Shown: piece after piece, positions 20,400 to 28,650 of the stretch
Numbering within the stretch: the first letter of the stretch is position 1
How the letters are laid out: each line of letters begins with the position of its first letter
Source of the DNA: Halopseudomonas sabulinigri
Lineage (GTDB): Bacteria > Pseudomonadota > Gammaproteobacteria > Pseudomonadales > Pseudomonadaceae
DNA length: 64,000 bases
Direction: 5' to 3'
NCBI RefSeq assembly: GCF_900105255.1
Contig: NZ_LT629763.1
Coordinates: 1-64,000, forward strand
Translations under genes and position numbers: made by a program
Notes under the pieces: model-generated
What the model saw: the letters and a program-made list of their open reading frames with translations, nothing else
What the model was told of the DNA's origin: nothing
Database searches by the model: none

Positions 20400-20999
20400 A
20401 TGAGTTTCAGTCCATTGATTCGGCAGATGATCGACGCCCTGCGTGGCTTGCCAGGGGTGGGTCCCAAGACCGCCCAGCGCATGGCGCTGCATTTGCTGGA
20501 GCGCGATCGCGCCGCTGCTGCGCACCTCTCAAGTGCGTTGGACAAGGCCATCGCCGGGGTCGGTTACTGCCGCCGCTGCCGCACCCTGAGCGAAACCGAA
20601 TTGTGCGCTATCTGTACCGATCCGCGCCGTGATCCCAGCCTGCTGTGCATTCTGCAAAGCCCGGCAGATGTCTGGGCGGTGGAGCAGGCCGGTGGCTTCA
20701 ACGGCCGCTATTTTGTGCTCAAGGGGCATCTTTCGCCCATTGATGGCATGGGCCCCGATGAAATAGGTATTCCGGCGCTACTGGATTGCCTTGATGGCAG
20801 TGAGGTAATGGAGGTTATTCTGGCCACCAACCCCACCGTCGAGGGTGAGGCCACGGCGCATTACATTGCCAGTATGCTGCGGCCACGCGGCATCAAGGTA
20901 TCGCGTATTGCCCATGGCGTGCCGCTGGGTGGCGAGTTGGAATACATCGATGGCGGCACGCTCGCCCACGCCCTGGCAGGCCGCACCCAGATACTCTGA
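20400..20999 (+). CDS. recR: Recombination mediator RecR
   Basis: RecR works with RecO, and RecF at gaps, to load RecA on SSB-coated single-stranded DNA. The 199 residues have an N-terminal helix-hairpin-helix ([20 protein letters not shown]), a four-cysteine zinc module ([19 protein letters not shown] at about 57-75), and a Toprim domain from about 80 with [19 protein letters not shown]. The C-terminal segment contains [17 protein letters not shown]. All family features are intact. It is the last gene of dnaX-ybaB-recR; the convergent pirin gene starts its 3' end 14 bases later. Confidence 0.97.
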   Translation: MSFSPLIRQMIDALRGLPGVGPKTAQRMALHLLERDRAAAAHLSSALDKAIAGVGYCRRCRTLSETELCAICTDPRRDPSLLCILQSPADVWAVEQAGGFNGRYFVLKGHLSPIDGMGPDEIGIPALLDCLDGSEVMEVILATNPTVEGEATAHYIASMLRPRGIKVSRIAHGVPLGGELEYIDGGTLAHALAGRTQIL

Positions 21000-21013
21000 G
21001 TGCGGCATGTTGG

Positions 21014-21883
21014 CTAGCCGGCCAATTGACCCAGTTGGTAATCGCGCACCGCCTGATGAATCTCGGCTTCGCTGTTCATTACAAAGGGGCCGTATTGCAC
21101 CACGGGCTCGCCAATCGGCTTGCCGGCAATCACCAGCAGGCGTGCTCCCGCTGCGCCAGCGGCCAGCGCCAGCCGATCGCCCTGCGCAAAGCGGCCAAGT
21201 TGACCTGCCTTGAGCGATGCCTGGCGCTGCTCCCCCTGCACCTCAATCCCGCCTTCATAGACGTAGCTCAGCAGCGTATGCGCTGTGGGCACAGGTAGTT
21301 CCAGCTGCTCGTTGGGTTGCAGCAACAGATCGAGATACAAGGGCTTGGTGGACTTGCCGGTAATCGCGCCTTGCAGCGTGCGGTCCTGCAGCCTGAGCTC
21401 GCCGGCAATCAGCTTTAGCATGCCGCCGCCGGGCAGTGTGTGTAGCGTGACTGCGGCGGCGGGCAGGTCCTGATAATGCGCGGGCTGCATTTTTTCGGCA
21501 GCCGGCAGGTTCAGCCAAAGCTGAAAGCCGCGCATGGTGCCATGATCCTGCTGCGGCATTTCCGAGTGGATAATGCCGCGCCCGGCGGTCATCCATTGCA
21601 CACCGCCAGACTCAAGCAGGCCTCGATTGCCCATGTGATCCTCATGCAGCATGCGGCCCTCAAGCATGTAGGTCACCGTCTCAAAGCCGCGGTGCGGATG
21701 CGAGGGGAAGCCGCCGATGTAGTCATCGGCGCTGTCAGAGCCAAACTCGTCAAGCATCAGGAAGGGGTCAAAGCGCGCCGCATCGCGGCCGCCGAAGACG
21801 CGGGTCAACTTGACGCCGTCGCCATCGGAGGCGGGCTGGCCCACGATAGCTTCAAGCAGATCACGTTTTTTGAACTGGTTCAT
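21014..21883 (-). CDS. Pirin family protein
   Basis: This cupin-fold protein of 289 residues has two beta-barrel halves. The metal ligands of pirins are present: two His in GGFPSHPHRGFETVTYMLEG (about 60-64), a His in AGRGIIHSEMP (near 107) and the adjacent Glu. Bacterial pirins act as metal-dependent quercetin dioxygenases or as regulators of metabolic enzymes; nothing here selects between these. A GGAGGTGC site precedes the ATG. It is convergent with recR and is probably transcribed alone, since the 86 bases upstream are AT-rich and promoter-like. Confidence 0.9.
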   Translation of the reverse strand: MNQFKKRDLLEAIVGQPASDGDGVKLTRVFGGRDAARFDPFLMLDEFGSDSADDYIGGFPSHPHRGFETVTYMLEGRMLHEDHMGNRGLLESGGVQWMTAGRGIIHSEMPQQDHGTMRGFQLWLNLPAAEKMQPAHYQDLPAAAVTLHTLPGGGMLKLIAGELRLQDRTLQGAITGKSTKPLYLDLLLQPNEQLELPVPTAHTLLSYVYEGGIEVQGEQRQASLKAGQLGRFAQGDRLALAAGAAGARLLVIAGKPIGEPVVQYGPFVMNSEAEIHQAVRDYQLGQLAG

Positions 21884-21969
21884 GACGCACCTCCGTTAGT
21901 GGTTATGCGTCATTGTAATAACTGTAAATTCGATTTAATAACGCAATTTTTGCGCTGAAAATATCGATT

Positions 21970-22302
21970 TTACTGTTCTTTCTGGGCTTGCTCGGCGTCC
22001 GCTTGCGTCTGCTTGGTCGCTTCGCCATCCAATGCGTCGATCAGGCGCTGATAGGCTTGGCAGGCATCGAAGCTGCTGTCGGCAGGATTCTCTTCCTGCA
22101 GCTGATTCATGCGTTCACGCAGTTCATCCGCTTTGCCGGGATTGTTCTTGGTCATGTCGTAGATAAGTTGCGCCACCACTTCGGCTTTGGCGATCGCGGC
22201 CTCCGGTGTGCAGGCTTCCACTTCGGCAGTGGTCTGCGCTGTAGCGGGTATAGCGGTGAGGCAGAGCAGGCCGGCGCACAGCAGTGCAGAATAACGTTTC
22301 AT
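21970..22302 (-). CDS. Small secreted protein of unknown function
   Basis: This predicted exported protein of about 110 residues starts with a Sec signal (MKRYSALLCAGLLCLTAIPA, cleaved near Ala-Gln). The mature part has two cysteines (in EACTPEAA and DSSFDACQAYQRL), spaced so that a disulfide is possible, helical segments rich in Glu and Gln, and a Gln/Ala/Glu-rich tail. It was not assigned to a known family. The start at 22302 is preferred because a GAGGT site lies five bases upstream; an adjacent ATG is at 22305. It is divergent from the binding-protein gene at 22433. Confidence 0.7.
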   Translation of the reverse strand: MKRYSALLCAGLLCLTAIPATAQTTAEVEACTPEAAIAKAEVVAQLIYDMTKNNPGKADELRERMNQLQEENPADSSFDACQAYQRLIDALDGEATKQTQADAEQAQKEQ

Positions 22303-22432
22303 CATTACCTCATGTGTGGGTATCTGGAGTTTCATGGTAGCCGCATCGCTGGCAACCTCCAAGTAACTGTTGGACGTTGCCAGCGGCCAGAAAGTGCCGG
22401 ACACTCTGTAGATAAAGCAAAGGGGGGCAAAA

Positions 22433-23173
22433 ATGGCGGGCTGGGGAGCCATTGCAGTGATGGTGCTAGGGACTGGCTGTGCGCTTGTGTCGCAGGTGCG
22501 TGCCTCGCCGCTGCTGGTTGGTTTTGGAACCACCAAGCCGCCCTATGTATTCGAGTTCGAGGGGCGTGGGCTGGAGTACGATCTGGTGGCCGCGGCGTTA
22601 CGTGAAGGCGGTATCGAGATGCAGCCGTATTATGCGCCGTCAGAGCGACTGCATCTGATGCTCAAGCTCGGCGAATTGGATGCGATCACGACGACCAGCA
22701 GGGACAGTGGCATCAGCGCGTTTTACTCAGACAGTTATATTGAATACCGCAACGTGGCGGTGAGTTTAACGCGCAACCGGATTCACCTGCAGCGTATTGA
22801 AGATCTTGCCGGCTATTCGGTCAGCGCGTTTCAGCGGGCGCGGTATCTGCTGGGCAACGAGTTTGGCGCCATGGCGGCGGCTAACAGCGGTTATCGCGAA
22901 GAGGCTCGGCAGATTACCCGAAATTTACTGCTCTATGCCGGGCGTGTAGAGGTGGTGGTAGCGGATGAGCGCATTTTTCGCGCATTCAATCCACTGATTG
23001 CGCAGCAGGTAGACGTACAGCAACCGGTTACCCTGCACGCGCTGTTCCCGGCTACCCCCTATGCGGTGGGGTTCATCGACAAGGCGTCGCGTGATGGCTT
23101 CAACACGGGGCTGGCCGCGTTGCGTGCCAGCGGCGAGTACGCGCGCATCATGGCCGCTTACGCCGGCCAGTGA
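22433..23173 (+). CDS. Periplasmic substrate-binding protein (SBP_bac_3-like)
   Basis: This 246-residue protein has an N-terminal signal (about 1-24) and a single periplasmic-binding domain of the amino-acid ABC or sensor type: a first strand with GFGTTKPPYVFEFEGRGLEY, then DLVAAALREGGIEMQPYYAP, GELDAITTTSRDSG, and a central EDLAGYSVSAFQRARYLLGN. No permease or ATPase gene is adjacent, so it may be an orphan binding protein or a degenerate family member acting elsewhere. The ATG at 22433 has a strong GGGG-rich site. Confidence 0.82.
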   Translation: MAGWGAIAVMVLGTGCALVSQVRASPLLVGFGTTKPPYVFEFEGRGLEYDLVAAALREGGIEMQPYYAPSERLHLMLKLGELDAITTTSRDSGISAFYSDSYIEYRNVAVSLTRNRIHLQRIEDLAGYSVSAFQRARYLLGNEFGAMAAANSGYREEARQITRNLLLYAGRVEVVVADERIFRAFNPLIAQQVDVQQPVTLHALFPATPYAVGFIDKASRDGFNTGLAALRASGEYARIMAAYAGQ

Positions 23174-23185
23174 TGCGCGCACGTC

Positions 23186-23410
23186 TCAGTTATGGCTTTT
23201 CTGCCAATCCTTCTTGAGGCTGAGCCAGAAGGTTTTCAGGCTCAAAACCTTGTGATCGACGGCGTCGATAAACTCGTCGAGATGCTCAATCAGGTCGTGC
23301 TGGTTGGCGTCATCCTGGCGGTGTGTCGCCAACTGGCTTTCCAGCTGGTTGAGCGATTCGCGCAGTTCCTTGATGCGCTCTTCGGTTTCCTGGCGGCTGT
23401 ACTGATTCAT
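23186..23410 (-). CDS. Small coiled-coil protein of unknown function
   Basis: This 74-residue, highly charged protein has almost continuous helix potential. The first ~35 residues show heptad spacing of Leu and Ile (ERIKELRESLNQLESQLATH), like SlyX but without its diagnostic tail. The second half contains EFIDAVDHKVLSLKTFWLSL and a Lys/Trp-rich end. It lies 19 bases after the Na+/phosphate cotransporter gene on the same strand and may share its transcript, and so its phosphate control. The function is unknown. Confidence 0.68.
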   Translation of the reverse strand: MNQYSRQETEERIKELRESLNQLESQLATHRQDDANQHDLIEHLDEFIDAVDHKVLSLKTFWLSLKKDWQKSHN

Positions 23411-23429
23411 TGCGTTGTGCTCCTTGCAG

Positions 23430-24605
23430 TTAAAGTTGGCTGGCGCCGATCAGTACCAATGGCAGCGCGAAGAAGACGCCGCCAATATAGCCCGCGACAT
23501 ATAGCTTGTTGCGTTGCGCAAGCGTAGCCAGCCACTCGGCAATGCGCGGCGGCACCTGACGCAAAAAGGGTAGGCCGTAGATCAGTACTATGCCCAGCAG
23601 GTTGAAAAACAGGTGAACCAGGGCAATCTGCAGGGCAAGCACGGCGTTGTCCCCTACAATGGCTGTCGCTGCCAAGAGGGCGGTGACGCAGGTGCCGATG
23701 TTGCTACCCAGGGTGAACGGATACACCTGGCGCATCGAAAACACGCCGGTACCCGCCAGCGGTACGATCAGCGAGGTAGTGGTGGAAGACGATTGCACCA
23801 GCACGGTGATGATGGTGCCACTGGCCATGCCTGACAGCGGGCCGCGGCCCACGCTGGCGTGCATGATGTCCTTGGCGCGGCCGACCATGACCTTGCGCAG
23901 CACCCGGCCAATCGCCGACACCACAAACAGAATCATGCCCACCCCAATCAGGATCAGCGCAACCCCCTGCCATACCGAGCCCGGCAACCAGGAGACCAGA
24001 AACTTCAGCAGGTCGGTGGCCGGGGTCAGGATGGTTTTCATGATGTTCACACTGCCCATGTCCAGGCTGGCATCACTGACCAGCAGCCCGGCCACCATCT
24101 CCGAGCTGATTTGCAGCGGATGAAACAGCAGTTCGATCGGGAGCAGTAGCAGCACGGCGAGAATATTGAAGGCGTCGTGCACCGTGGCGGCAGAAAAGGC
24201 GCGGCGGAACTCCTCACCGTTGCGCACGTGCCCCAGACTGACGATGGTGCTGGTCAGTGAGGTGCCGATGTTGGCGCCCATGATCAACGGAATGGCAATT
24301 TGTACCGGCAGACCACCGGCGACCAGACCGACGATGATCGAGGTGACCGTGCTGGAGCTCTGAATCAGCGCCGTGGCGACCAGTCCGATCATCAGGCCGA
24401 CGAAGGGGTTGGTGGCGAAGGCAAACAGCTCCTTGGCGTTATCGCCCGCCGCGGCCTTGAAGCCACCGCCAATCGAGCCGACGGCCGCCAGCAACAGATA
24501 GACCAGTACCACCACGGTCAACCAGGCCAGCCATTGGCGGCTGACGGGTTGGGTGGGTTCTTGCGAAAGCGGTTCCTGCGGAACAGATTGGGCGTGGCTG
24601 CTCAT
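23430..24605 (-). CDS. Na+/phosphate cotransporter family protein (NptA type)
   Basis: This inner-membrane protein of 391 residues shows the inverted repeat of the Na/Pi cotransporter family: two QSSS motifs (ALIQSSSTVTSIIVGLVAGG and VLVQSSSTTTSLIVPLAGTG), each followed by a GANIGT or GSNIGT motif. It has eight to nine membrane helices. It lacks the C-terminal PhoU-like domain found in YjbB, as in Vibrio NptA. A triple Pho box lies 70-98 bases upstream, which supports phosphate as substrate and PhoB control. The charged N-terminus of about 22 residues is cytoplasmic. Confidence 0.9.
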   Translation of the reverse strand: MSSHAQSVPQEPLSQEPTQPVSRQWLAWLTVVVLVYLLLAAVGSIGGGFKAAAGDNAKELFAFATNPFVGLMIGLVATALIQSSSTVTSIIVGLVAGGLPVQIAIPLIMGANIGTSLTSTIVSLGHVRNGEEFRRAFSAATVHDAFNILAVLLLLPIELLFHPLQISSEMVAGLLVSDASLDMGSVNIMKTILTPATDLLKFLVSWLPGSVWQGVALILIGVGMILFVVSAIGRVLRKVMVGRAKDIMHASVGRGPLSGMASGTIITVLVQSSSTTTSLIVPLAGTGVFSMRQVYPFTLGSNIGTCVTALLAATAIVGDNAVLALQIALVHLFFNLLGIVLIYGLPFLRQVPPRIAEWLATLAQRNKLYVAGYIGGVFFALPLVLIGASQL

Positions 24606-24660
24606 CCCTGGCGATCCTGTGTGAGAGTGAGGGGTAGGTACCCTCAGACTTTCTACGGCG

Positions 24661-24703
24661 ACTATGGCCGACAGGTGACAGCATGATGAACATCTGATGA
24701 CGG
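24661..24703 (-). promoter_or_regulatory. Pho box and promoter of the Na+/phosphate cotransporter gene
   Basis: Read leftward, three 7-base half-sites repeat every 11 bases: CCGTCAT (24703-24697), TGTTCAT (24692-24686) and CTGTCAC (24681-24675), each separated by four bases. This is the PhoB pattern (CTGTCAT-N4-CTGTCAT). A -10-like CATAGT (24666-24661) follows after eight bases. The array lies between the UPF0270 gene and the cotransporter start at 24605. Confidence 0.75.
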
Positions 24704-24716
24704 CGGATGCCCGGTG

Positions 24717-24965
24717 TCAGCGTTGCTCAGCGAGAAAGTCGCGCAGCATCTCGGGTGGCACATCGCGGCGGTGGCAGAGGCTGGCGTCTCCAGTGTCGGC
24801 GTGAAAGACGATCAACAGTTCCTTGCGCTCAAGCAGCCGGCGCACCTGGGTAACGCGCTCGGCCAAGCTGTCGTCGTAGCCGTTGTCGGTGCCGTCGCGG
24901 GTAACAAAATCTTCCAGCAGGCGTTGCAGAGTCTCGGCTTCCAGCAGTTCGTAGGGTATGAGCAT
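24717..24965 (-). CDS. UPF0270 protein, YheU family
   Basis: This 82-residue cytoplasmic protein has the conserved UPF0270 start MLIPYELLEAETLQRLLEDF, then VTRDGTDNGYDDSLAERVTQV (here in two parts) and RRLLERKELLIVFHADTGD, matching E. coli YheU along its length. The function of the family is not established. It is divergent from the TSUP transporter gene, which starts 71 bases away, and lies upstream of the cotransporter gene with the Pho box between them. Confidence 0.85.
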   Translation of the reverse strand: MLIPYELLEAETLQRLLEDFVTRDGTDNGYDDSLAERVTQVRRLLERKELLIVFHADTGDASLCHRRDVPPEMLRDFLAEQR

Positions 24966-25035
24966 GGGTCTACTTCTCGGATGACAGGGTGAGCGATGCT
25001 ACACTCGCAGGCCCTCGATAGACGCTTGGCCTGTA

Positions 25036-25794
25036 ATGATTACTGACCCGCTATTCTACCTGTGCGCCATTCCTGCCGTCCTGCTTTACGGCATTGCCAA
25101 GGGCGGCTTTGGCGGCAACATCGCCATTCTCTCCGTGCCGCTGATGGCGATGGTCGTAGTGCCGCAGCAGGCGGCGGCGATTCTGCTGCCGATTCTCTGC
25201 GCCATGGATCTGGTGGCGCTGCGTACCTTTCGCGGGCGCTGGGACAAGACCAATCTGCGCATCATTTTGCCCGCCGCACTGGTGGGCATTGCCCTTGGCG
25301 CTTTGACCTTTCGCTATTTGAATGATGCTCATATCAAGTTGCTGATCGGCGCGATCGCACTGCTGTTTACGCTCAATATGGCGCTGCGTCGTGGTAACCC
25401 CGAGCCGCGTCCGGCGAGTCTGTGGCGCGGGCGCTTCTGGGGCATGGTGTCTGGCTTCACCAGTTTTGGTATTCATGCGGGCGGGCCGCCCATCAATGTC
25501 TATATGCTGCCGCAGCGGCTGGAAAAGACGCTCTTGATGGGCACCATTGCGGTGTTCTTTACCGTGGTCAACTGGGTCAAGGTGCCGGCCTACGTCTATC
25601 TGGGGCAATTTTCCGCCGAGAATCTGCTCACCTCGCTGGTGCTGCTGCCATTGGCTCCCATCGGCGTAAAACTGGGTTTCTGGATGCTGCAGCGCAGTAA
25701 CGAGCAGTTGATCTACCGGTTGTGCTACCTGTTTTTGTTCTTTACCGGCGGCAAGCTCTTTATTGAGGGTGTCATGGGCCTGGTTTCGGCCTGA
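25036..25794 (+). CDS. TauE/SafE (TSUP) family sulfite/organosulfonate exporter-like protein
   Basis: This 252-residue protein with seven to eight membrane helices has the TSUP signature glycines: YGIAKGGFGGNIAILSVPLM near the start, and GMVSGFTSFGIHAGGPPINV for the second half. The family moves sulfite, sulfonates, sulfoacetate and other C-S anions across the inner membrane; the substrate here is unknown. The last 23 bases overlap the 3' end of the convergent hybrid kinase gene. Confidence 0.88.
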   Translation: MITDPLFYLCAIPAVLLYGIAKGGFGGNIAILSVPLMAMVVVPQQAAAILLPILCAMDLVALRTFRGRWDKTNLRIILPAALVGIALGALTFRYLNDAHIKLLIGAIALLFTLNMALRRGNPEPRPASLWRGRFWGMVSGFTSFGIHAGGPPINVYMLPQRLEKTLLMGTIAVFFTVVNWVKVPAYVYLGQFSAENLLTSLVLLPLAPIGVKLGFWMLQRSNEQLIYRLCYLFLFFTGGKLFIEGVMGLVSA

Positions 25795-28567
25795 TCAGGC
25801 GCTTCAGGCTGCTGTATAAAGTCTCGCTCTGTACCGGTTTGGCCAGGTAATCATCCATGCCGGCAGCCATGCCTTCCAGCCGATGGCTATCCAGAATATG
25901 CGCGGTGAGGGCGACGATGGGCGTGCGCGGCAGGTGCTCGCGCTGCTCGTGGGCACGAATGCGGCGGGTGGCTTCAAAGCCATCCATGACCGGCATTTCG
26001 CAGTCCATCAGTATCAGGTCATAGCGTTCCGGCGCGGCGCGATAGGCGGCCAGGGCGTCGACGCCGTTGGCGGTCATGTCCAGGCTGTAACCGACCTTTT
26101 CCAGCAAGGTTTTCACCACCAACTGGTTGACGCTGTTGTCTTCGGCAATCAGCAGGTGGCCGCTGGCGCGCTCCGCTTCCCCAACGCTCTCTGGCGTAAG
26201 CTCATTGCTGCGACTACCCAGCGTCTGCAGTTGCTGCAGCAGTTCCCGCATCTGGCTCGGCAGCAGTGGTGTGTCGTGAATCAGCAGGCCGGGCAGGCCA
26301 TGGTTGGCGGCTATGCGGTGATCACGCTGGTCGCGCAGCAGCAGGGTAGGTGTACCGCTGCCTTCGGCGCTGCGCAGCAAGCTGTCGAGGGGGGCGTCGG
26401 GCAAGCCCTGAGCGGCGATCACCAGTAGCTGCAGCTCGCCGACTGGCAGCAGCGGTTCGCCGGTTTCTGCGGATTGGCAAATGACATCGTAACCCAGGCG
26501 TTGCAGCTGCAGCCGATAGGTCAGTTGGGCACGCGGCTGCTGGGCGATCAGCAGCGCCCGCGGGGCCGGCTCTGGCGGCGCCTCGGTGGCGTGGTCCTGC
26601 GGGGTCACCGGCAGCTCCAGCGTGAAGCGAAAGCTGGACCCCTCGTCTGGCGCACTGGAGACGTTGATCTGGCCGCCCATCATGCTGATCAGCTCCTGGC
26701 TGATGGTCAGCCCCAGACCACTACCACCGTAGCGCCGGGTGGTGCTGCTATCGGCCTGGGTGAACGAGCGAAACAGGTTCTCGCGGGCGTCTGGTGCGAT
26801 ACCGATGCCAGTATCGGTGACGCTGAAACTCAGTTGCCAGTGCGGCTGCGGGCTCTTGATCGGCAGACCGCTGATATCCAGCGCGATGTAGCCGCGCTCG
26901 GTGAACTTGAAGGCATTGCCAAGCAGATTGAGTAGTACCTGCTTGAGCCGTGTCGGGTCGCCAATCAGCTGCCGGGGAATGTCGGGGGCAATGCTGCAGT
27001 AGAGGTTCAGGCCCTTGTCGAGGGTTTGCGCTGTGAACAGGCTGGCGGTATCGGACAGCAGTTCCTCGGGGTCGAAAGCGATGGCCTCCAGTTCCACGCG
27101 TCCGGACTCCAGGCGGGCAAAGTCGAGAATGTCGTTGATCACGGTAATCAGCGTATTGCCCGACTTGCTGATGGTGTCCAGGTAATAGCGTTGGGTGGTG
27201 TCCAGGCGGGTGTCGCGCAGCAGTTGCAGCATGCCCAGCACGCCGTTCAGCGGGGTGCGGATCTCGTGGCTCATGCGGGCCAGAAAGCGCCCCTGCGCGC
27301 GCGATTCCAGCCGCGCCTGGCGCGCCTCTTCATCTGCCCGGTAGCGCGCCTCCTGCAGTGCGTTGATACGGTCGGCCAGGCCCAACGACAGAATGAACAT
27401 TTCGACACAGATGCCGAGCTTGACCCAGGTGGTGCCGTAGGACGAGCCGAAGAACTCGTAACCGAGGGAGCCCGCGGTGGAGAGCATCAGTGAACACAGC
27501 AGCAGCACCCAAGCGCAGGTGTAGTACGAACCATAGCGAAAGCCCTGTCGCCACACGCGCAGGCCGCTGAACAGCAAGATCGCGGAACTGCTCAGCACAA
27601 ACAGACTGGCAGCGCGGTTGTACAGGTCATAACTGATCAATGGCAGCACGAACAGGCTGATCAACACCAGCATGATCTTGATGCGCAGCAGGCGATCTAG
27701 CTTGGGAAAGTGCGCAGCCGTGTGCAGAAAATGGCGGCTGAACTGGGTAGCTACGGCGCAGTGCAGGAACATCAGGGTGTAAACCGATAGCGACTGTATG
27801 GTGTTACCGGGAGCCAGCCATTTCCACAGCACGCCGTCGAAGGCGAGCATGAACAGCATCATGTTAAGTGCGTAGATCAGGTACCAGAGGTAGGTAACCT
27901 CACGCAGCGACACCAGCAGAAACAGGTTGTAGGCAAAGAGCCCCAGCATGATGCCGTAGAACAGGCCGGCGGCCAGGCTGCTGTTTTCCTGCGCCACCGC
28001 ATTCGCCGGCCAGGTGGACGCGAACAGCGGTACAAACACGGTGCTGGTGGTTTCCACCCGCAGATAAAAGAAGTTGTCGCCGGGCGCCAGGGTGATCGGC
28101 AGCCAGTGGTTGCGAACCTCGATGGGCCGCTGGTTGGCATCGATATGGTCGCCACTTTGCTGGTGGCTGATATCGTCGCCGGCGATCTGGTACAGGTCCA
28201 GCTGGTCGAGCAGGTTGTAGTTGACCTCAATCACCGCTTCCTGCGGCTGCTGAGCCGGGTTGCGCAGGGTAAAGCGCAGCCACCAGACCGATTGATTCTT
28301 GCCCTGGTTTACGTTGCGCGCGCGGGTGGTGTGCCAGTCAGCAGGGGAGGTGAGGGTGAGTACCTGGTTGAGTGTCTGGCTGGCGCTGGGATCCTCGTAT
28401 ATCTGCAGATGCGATACCAGGTTGATTCTGGGGGTCTGCTGATCAAGGGTAACCGCGTCAGGTGGCGCGCTGGCGGAGATAAAGCTTTCCGGCGTGTTGG
28501 CGGCATGCGTGGCGGTTTGCCAGAGCATCAGGCACAGCAATAACAGGACTAGGCGGCACGCGTGCAT
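25772..28567 (-). CDS. 7TMR-DISM hybrid sensor histidine kinase
   Basis: This membrane hybrid kinase of 931 residues is built from a signal peptide (1-22), a periplasmic 7TMR-DISM extracellular domain (about 45-180), seven membrane helices (about 200-400), a short coiled coil, HisKA with phospho-acceptor His434 (RMSHEIRTPLNG), and an HATPase domain (DTGIGIA and GGSGLGLTI). A degenerate receiver-like segment (about 660-780) precedes a complete receiver with Asp855 in LILMDCEMPVMDG. The architecture is that of Pseudomonas RetS/LadS relatives and of other carbohydrate-sensing DISM kinases, but it has a single functional receiver and no output domain. It follows mnmC by 83 bases. The signal and partner are unknown. 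Confidence 0.92.
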   Translation of the reverse strand: MHACRLVLLLLCLMLWQTATHAANTPESFISASAPPDAVTLDQQTPRINLVSHLQIYEDPSASQTLNQVLTLTSPADWHTTRARNVNQGKNQSVWWLRFTLRNPAQQPQEAVIEVNYNLLDQLDLYQIAGDDISHQQSGDHIDANQRPIEVRNHWLPITLAPGDNFFYLRVETTSTVFVPLFASTWPANAVAQENSSLAAGLFYGIMLGLFAYNLFLLVSLREVTYLWYLIYALNMMLFMLAFDGVLWKWLAPGNTIQSLSVYTLMFLHCAVATQFSRHFLHTAAHFPKLDRLLRIKIMLVLISLFVLPLISYDLYNRAASLFVLSSSAILLFSGLRVWRQGFRYGSYYTCAWVLLLCSLMLSTAGSLGYEFFGSSYGTTWVKLGICVEMFILSLGLADRINALQEARYRADEEARQARLESRAQGRFLARMSHEIRTPLNGVLGMLQLLRDTRLDTTQRYYLDTISKSGNTLITVINDILDFARLESGRVELEAIAFDPEELLSDTASLFTAQTLDKGLNLYCSIAPDIPRQLIGDPTRLKQVLLNLLGNAFKFTERGYIALDISGLPIKSPQPHWQLSFSVTDTGIGIAPDARENLFRSFTQADSSTTRRYGGSGLGLTISQELISMMGGQINVSSAPDEGSSFRFTLELPVTPQDHATEAPPEPAPRALLIAQQPRAQLTYRLQLQRLGYDVICQSAETGEPLLPVGELQLLVIAAQGLPDAPLDSLLRSAEGSGTPTLLLRDQRDHRIAANHGLPGLLIHDTPLLPSQMRELLQQLQTLGSRSNELTPESVGEAERASGHLLIAEDNSVNQLVVKTLLEKVGYSLDMTANGVDALAAYRAAPERYDLILMDCEMPVMDGFEATRRIRAHEQREHLPRTPIVALTAHILDSHRLEGMAAGMDDYLAKPVQSETLYSSLKRLIRPKPGP

Positions 28568-28650
28568 TCAGATTCTTACCTGATCGACCCATCAACTGAT
28601 TGTAGTGTTATTCAACGTGAGGGTATTGGCCAAAGGCTAGCACAGTCAGC

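Noticed and set aside
21939..21954. Terminator for the small secreted protein gene
   Set aside because: CGCAA-TTT-TTGCG is only a five-base stem in an AT-rich region that also serves as the pirin upstream region; too weak to call.
22433..23173. Complete ABC amino-acid transporter locus
   Set aside because: Only the binding protein is present; neighbours on both sides are unrelated, and no permease or ATPase gene occurs in the window.
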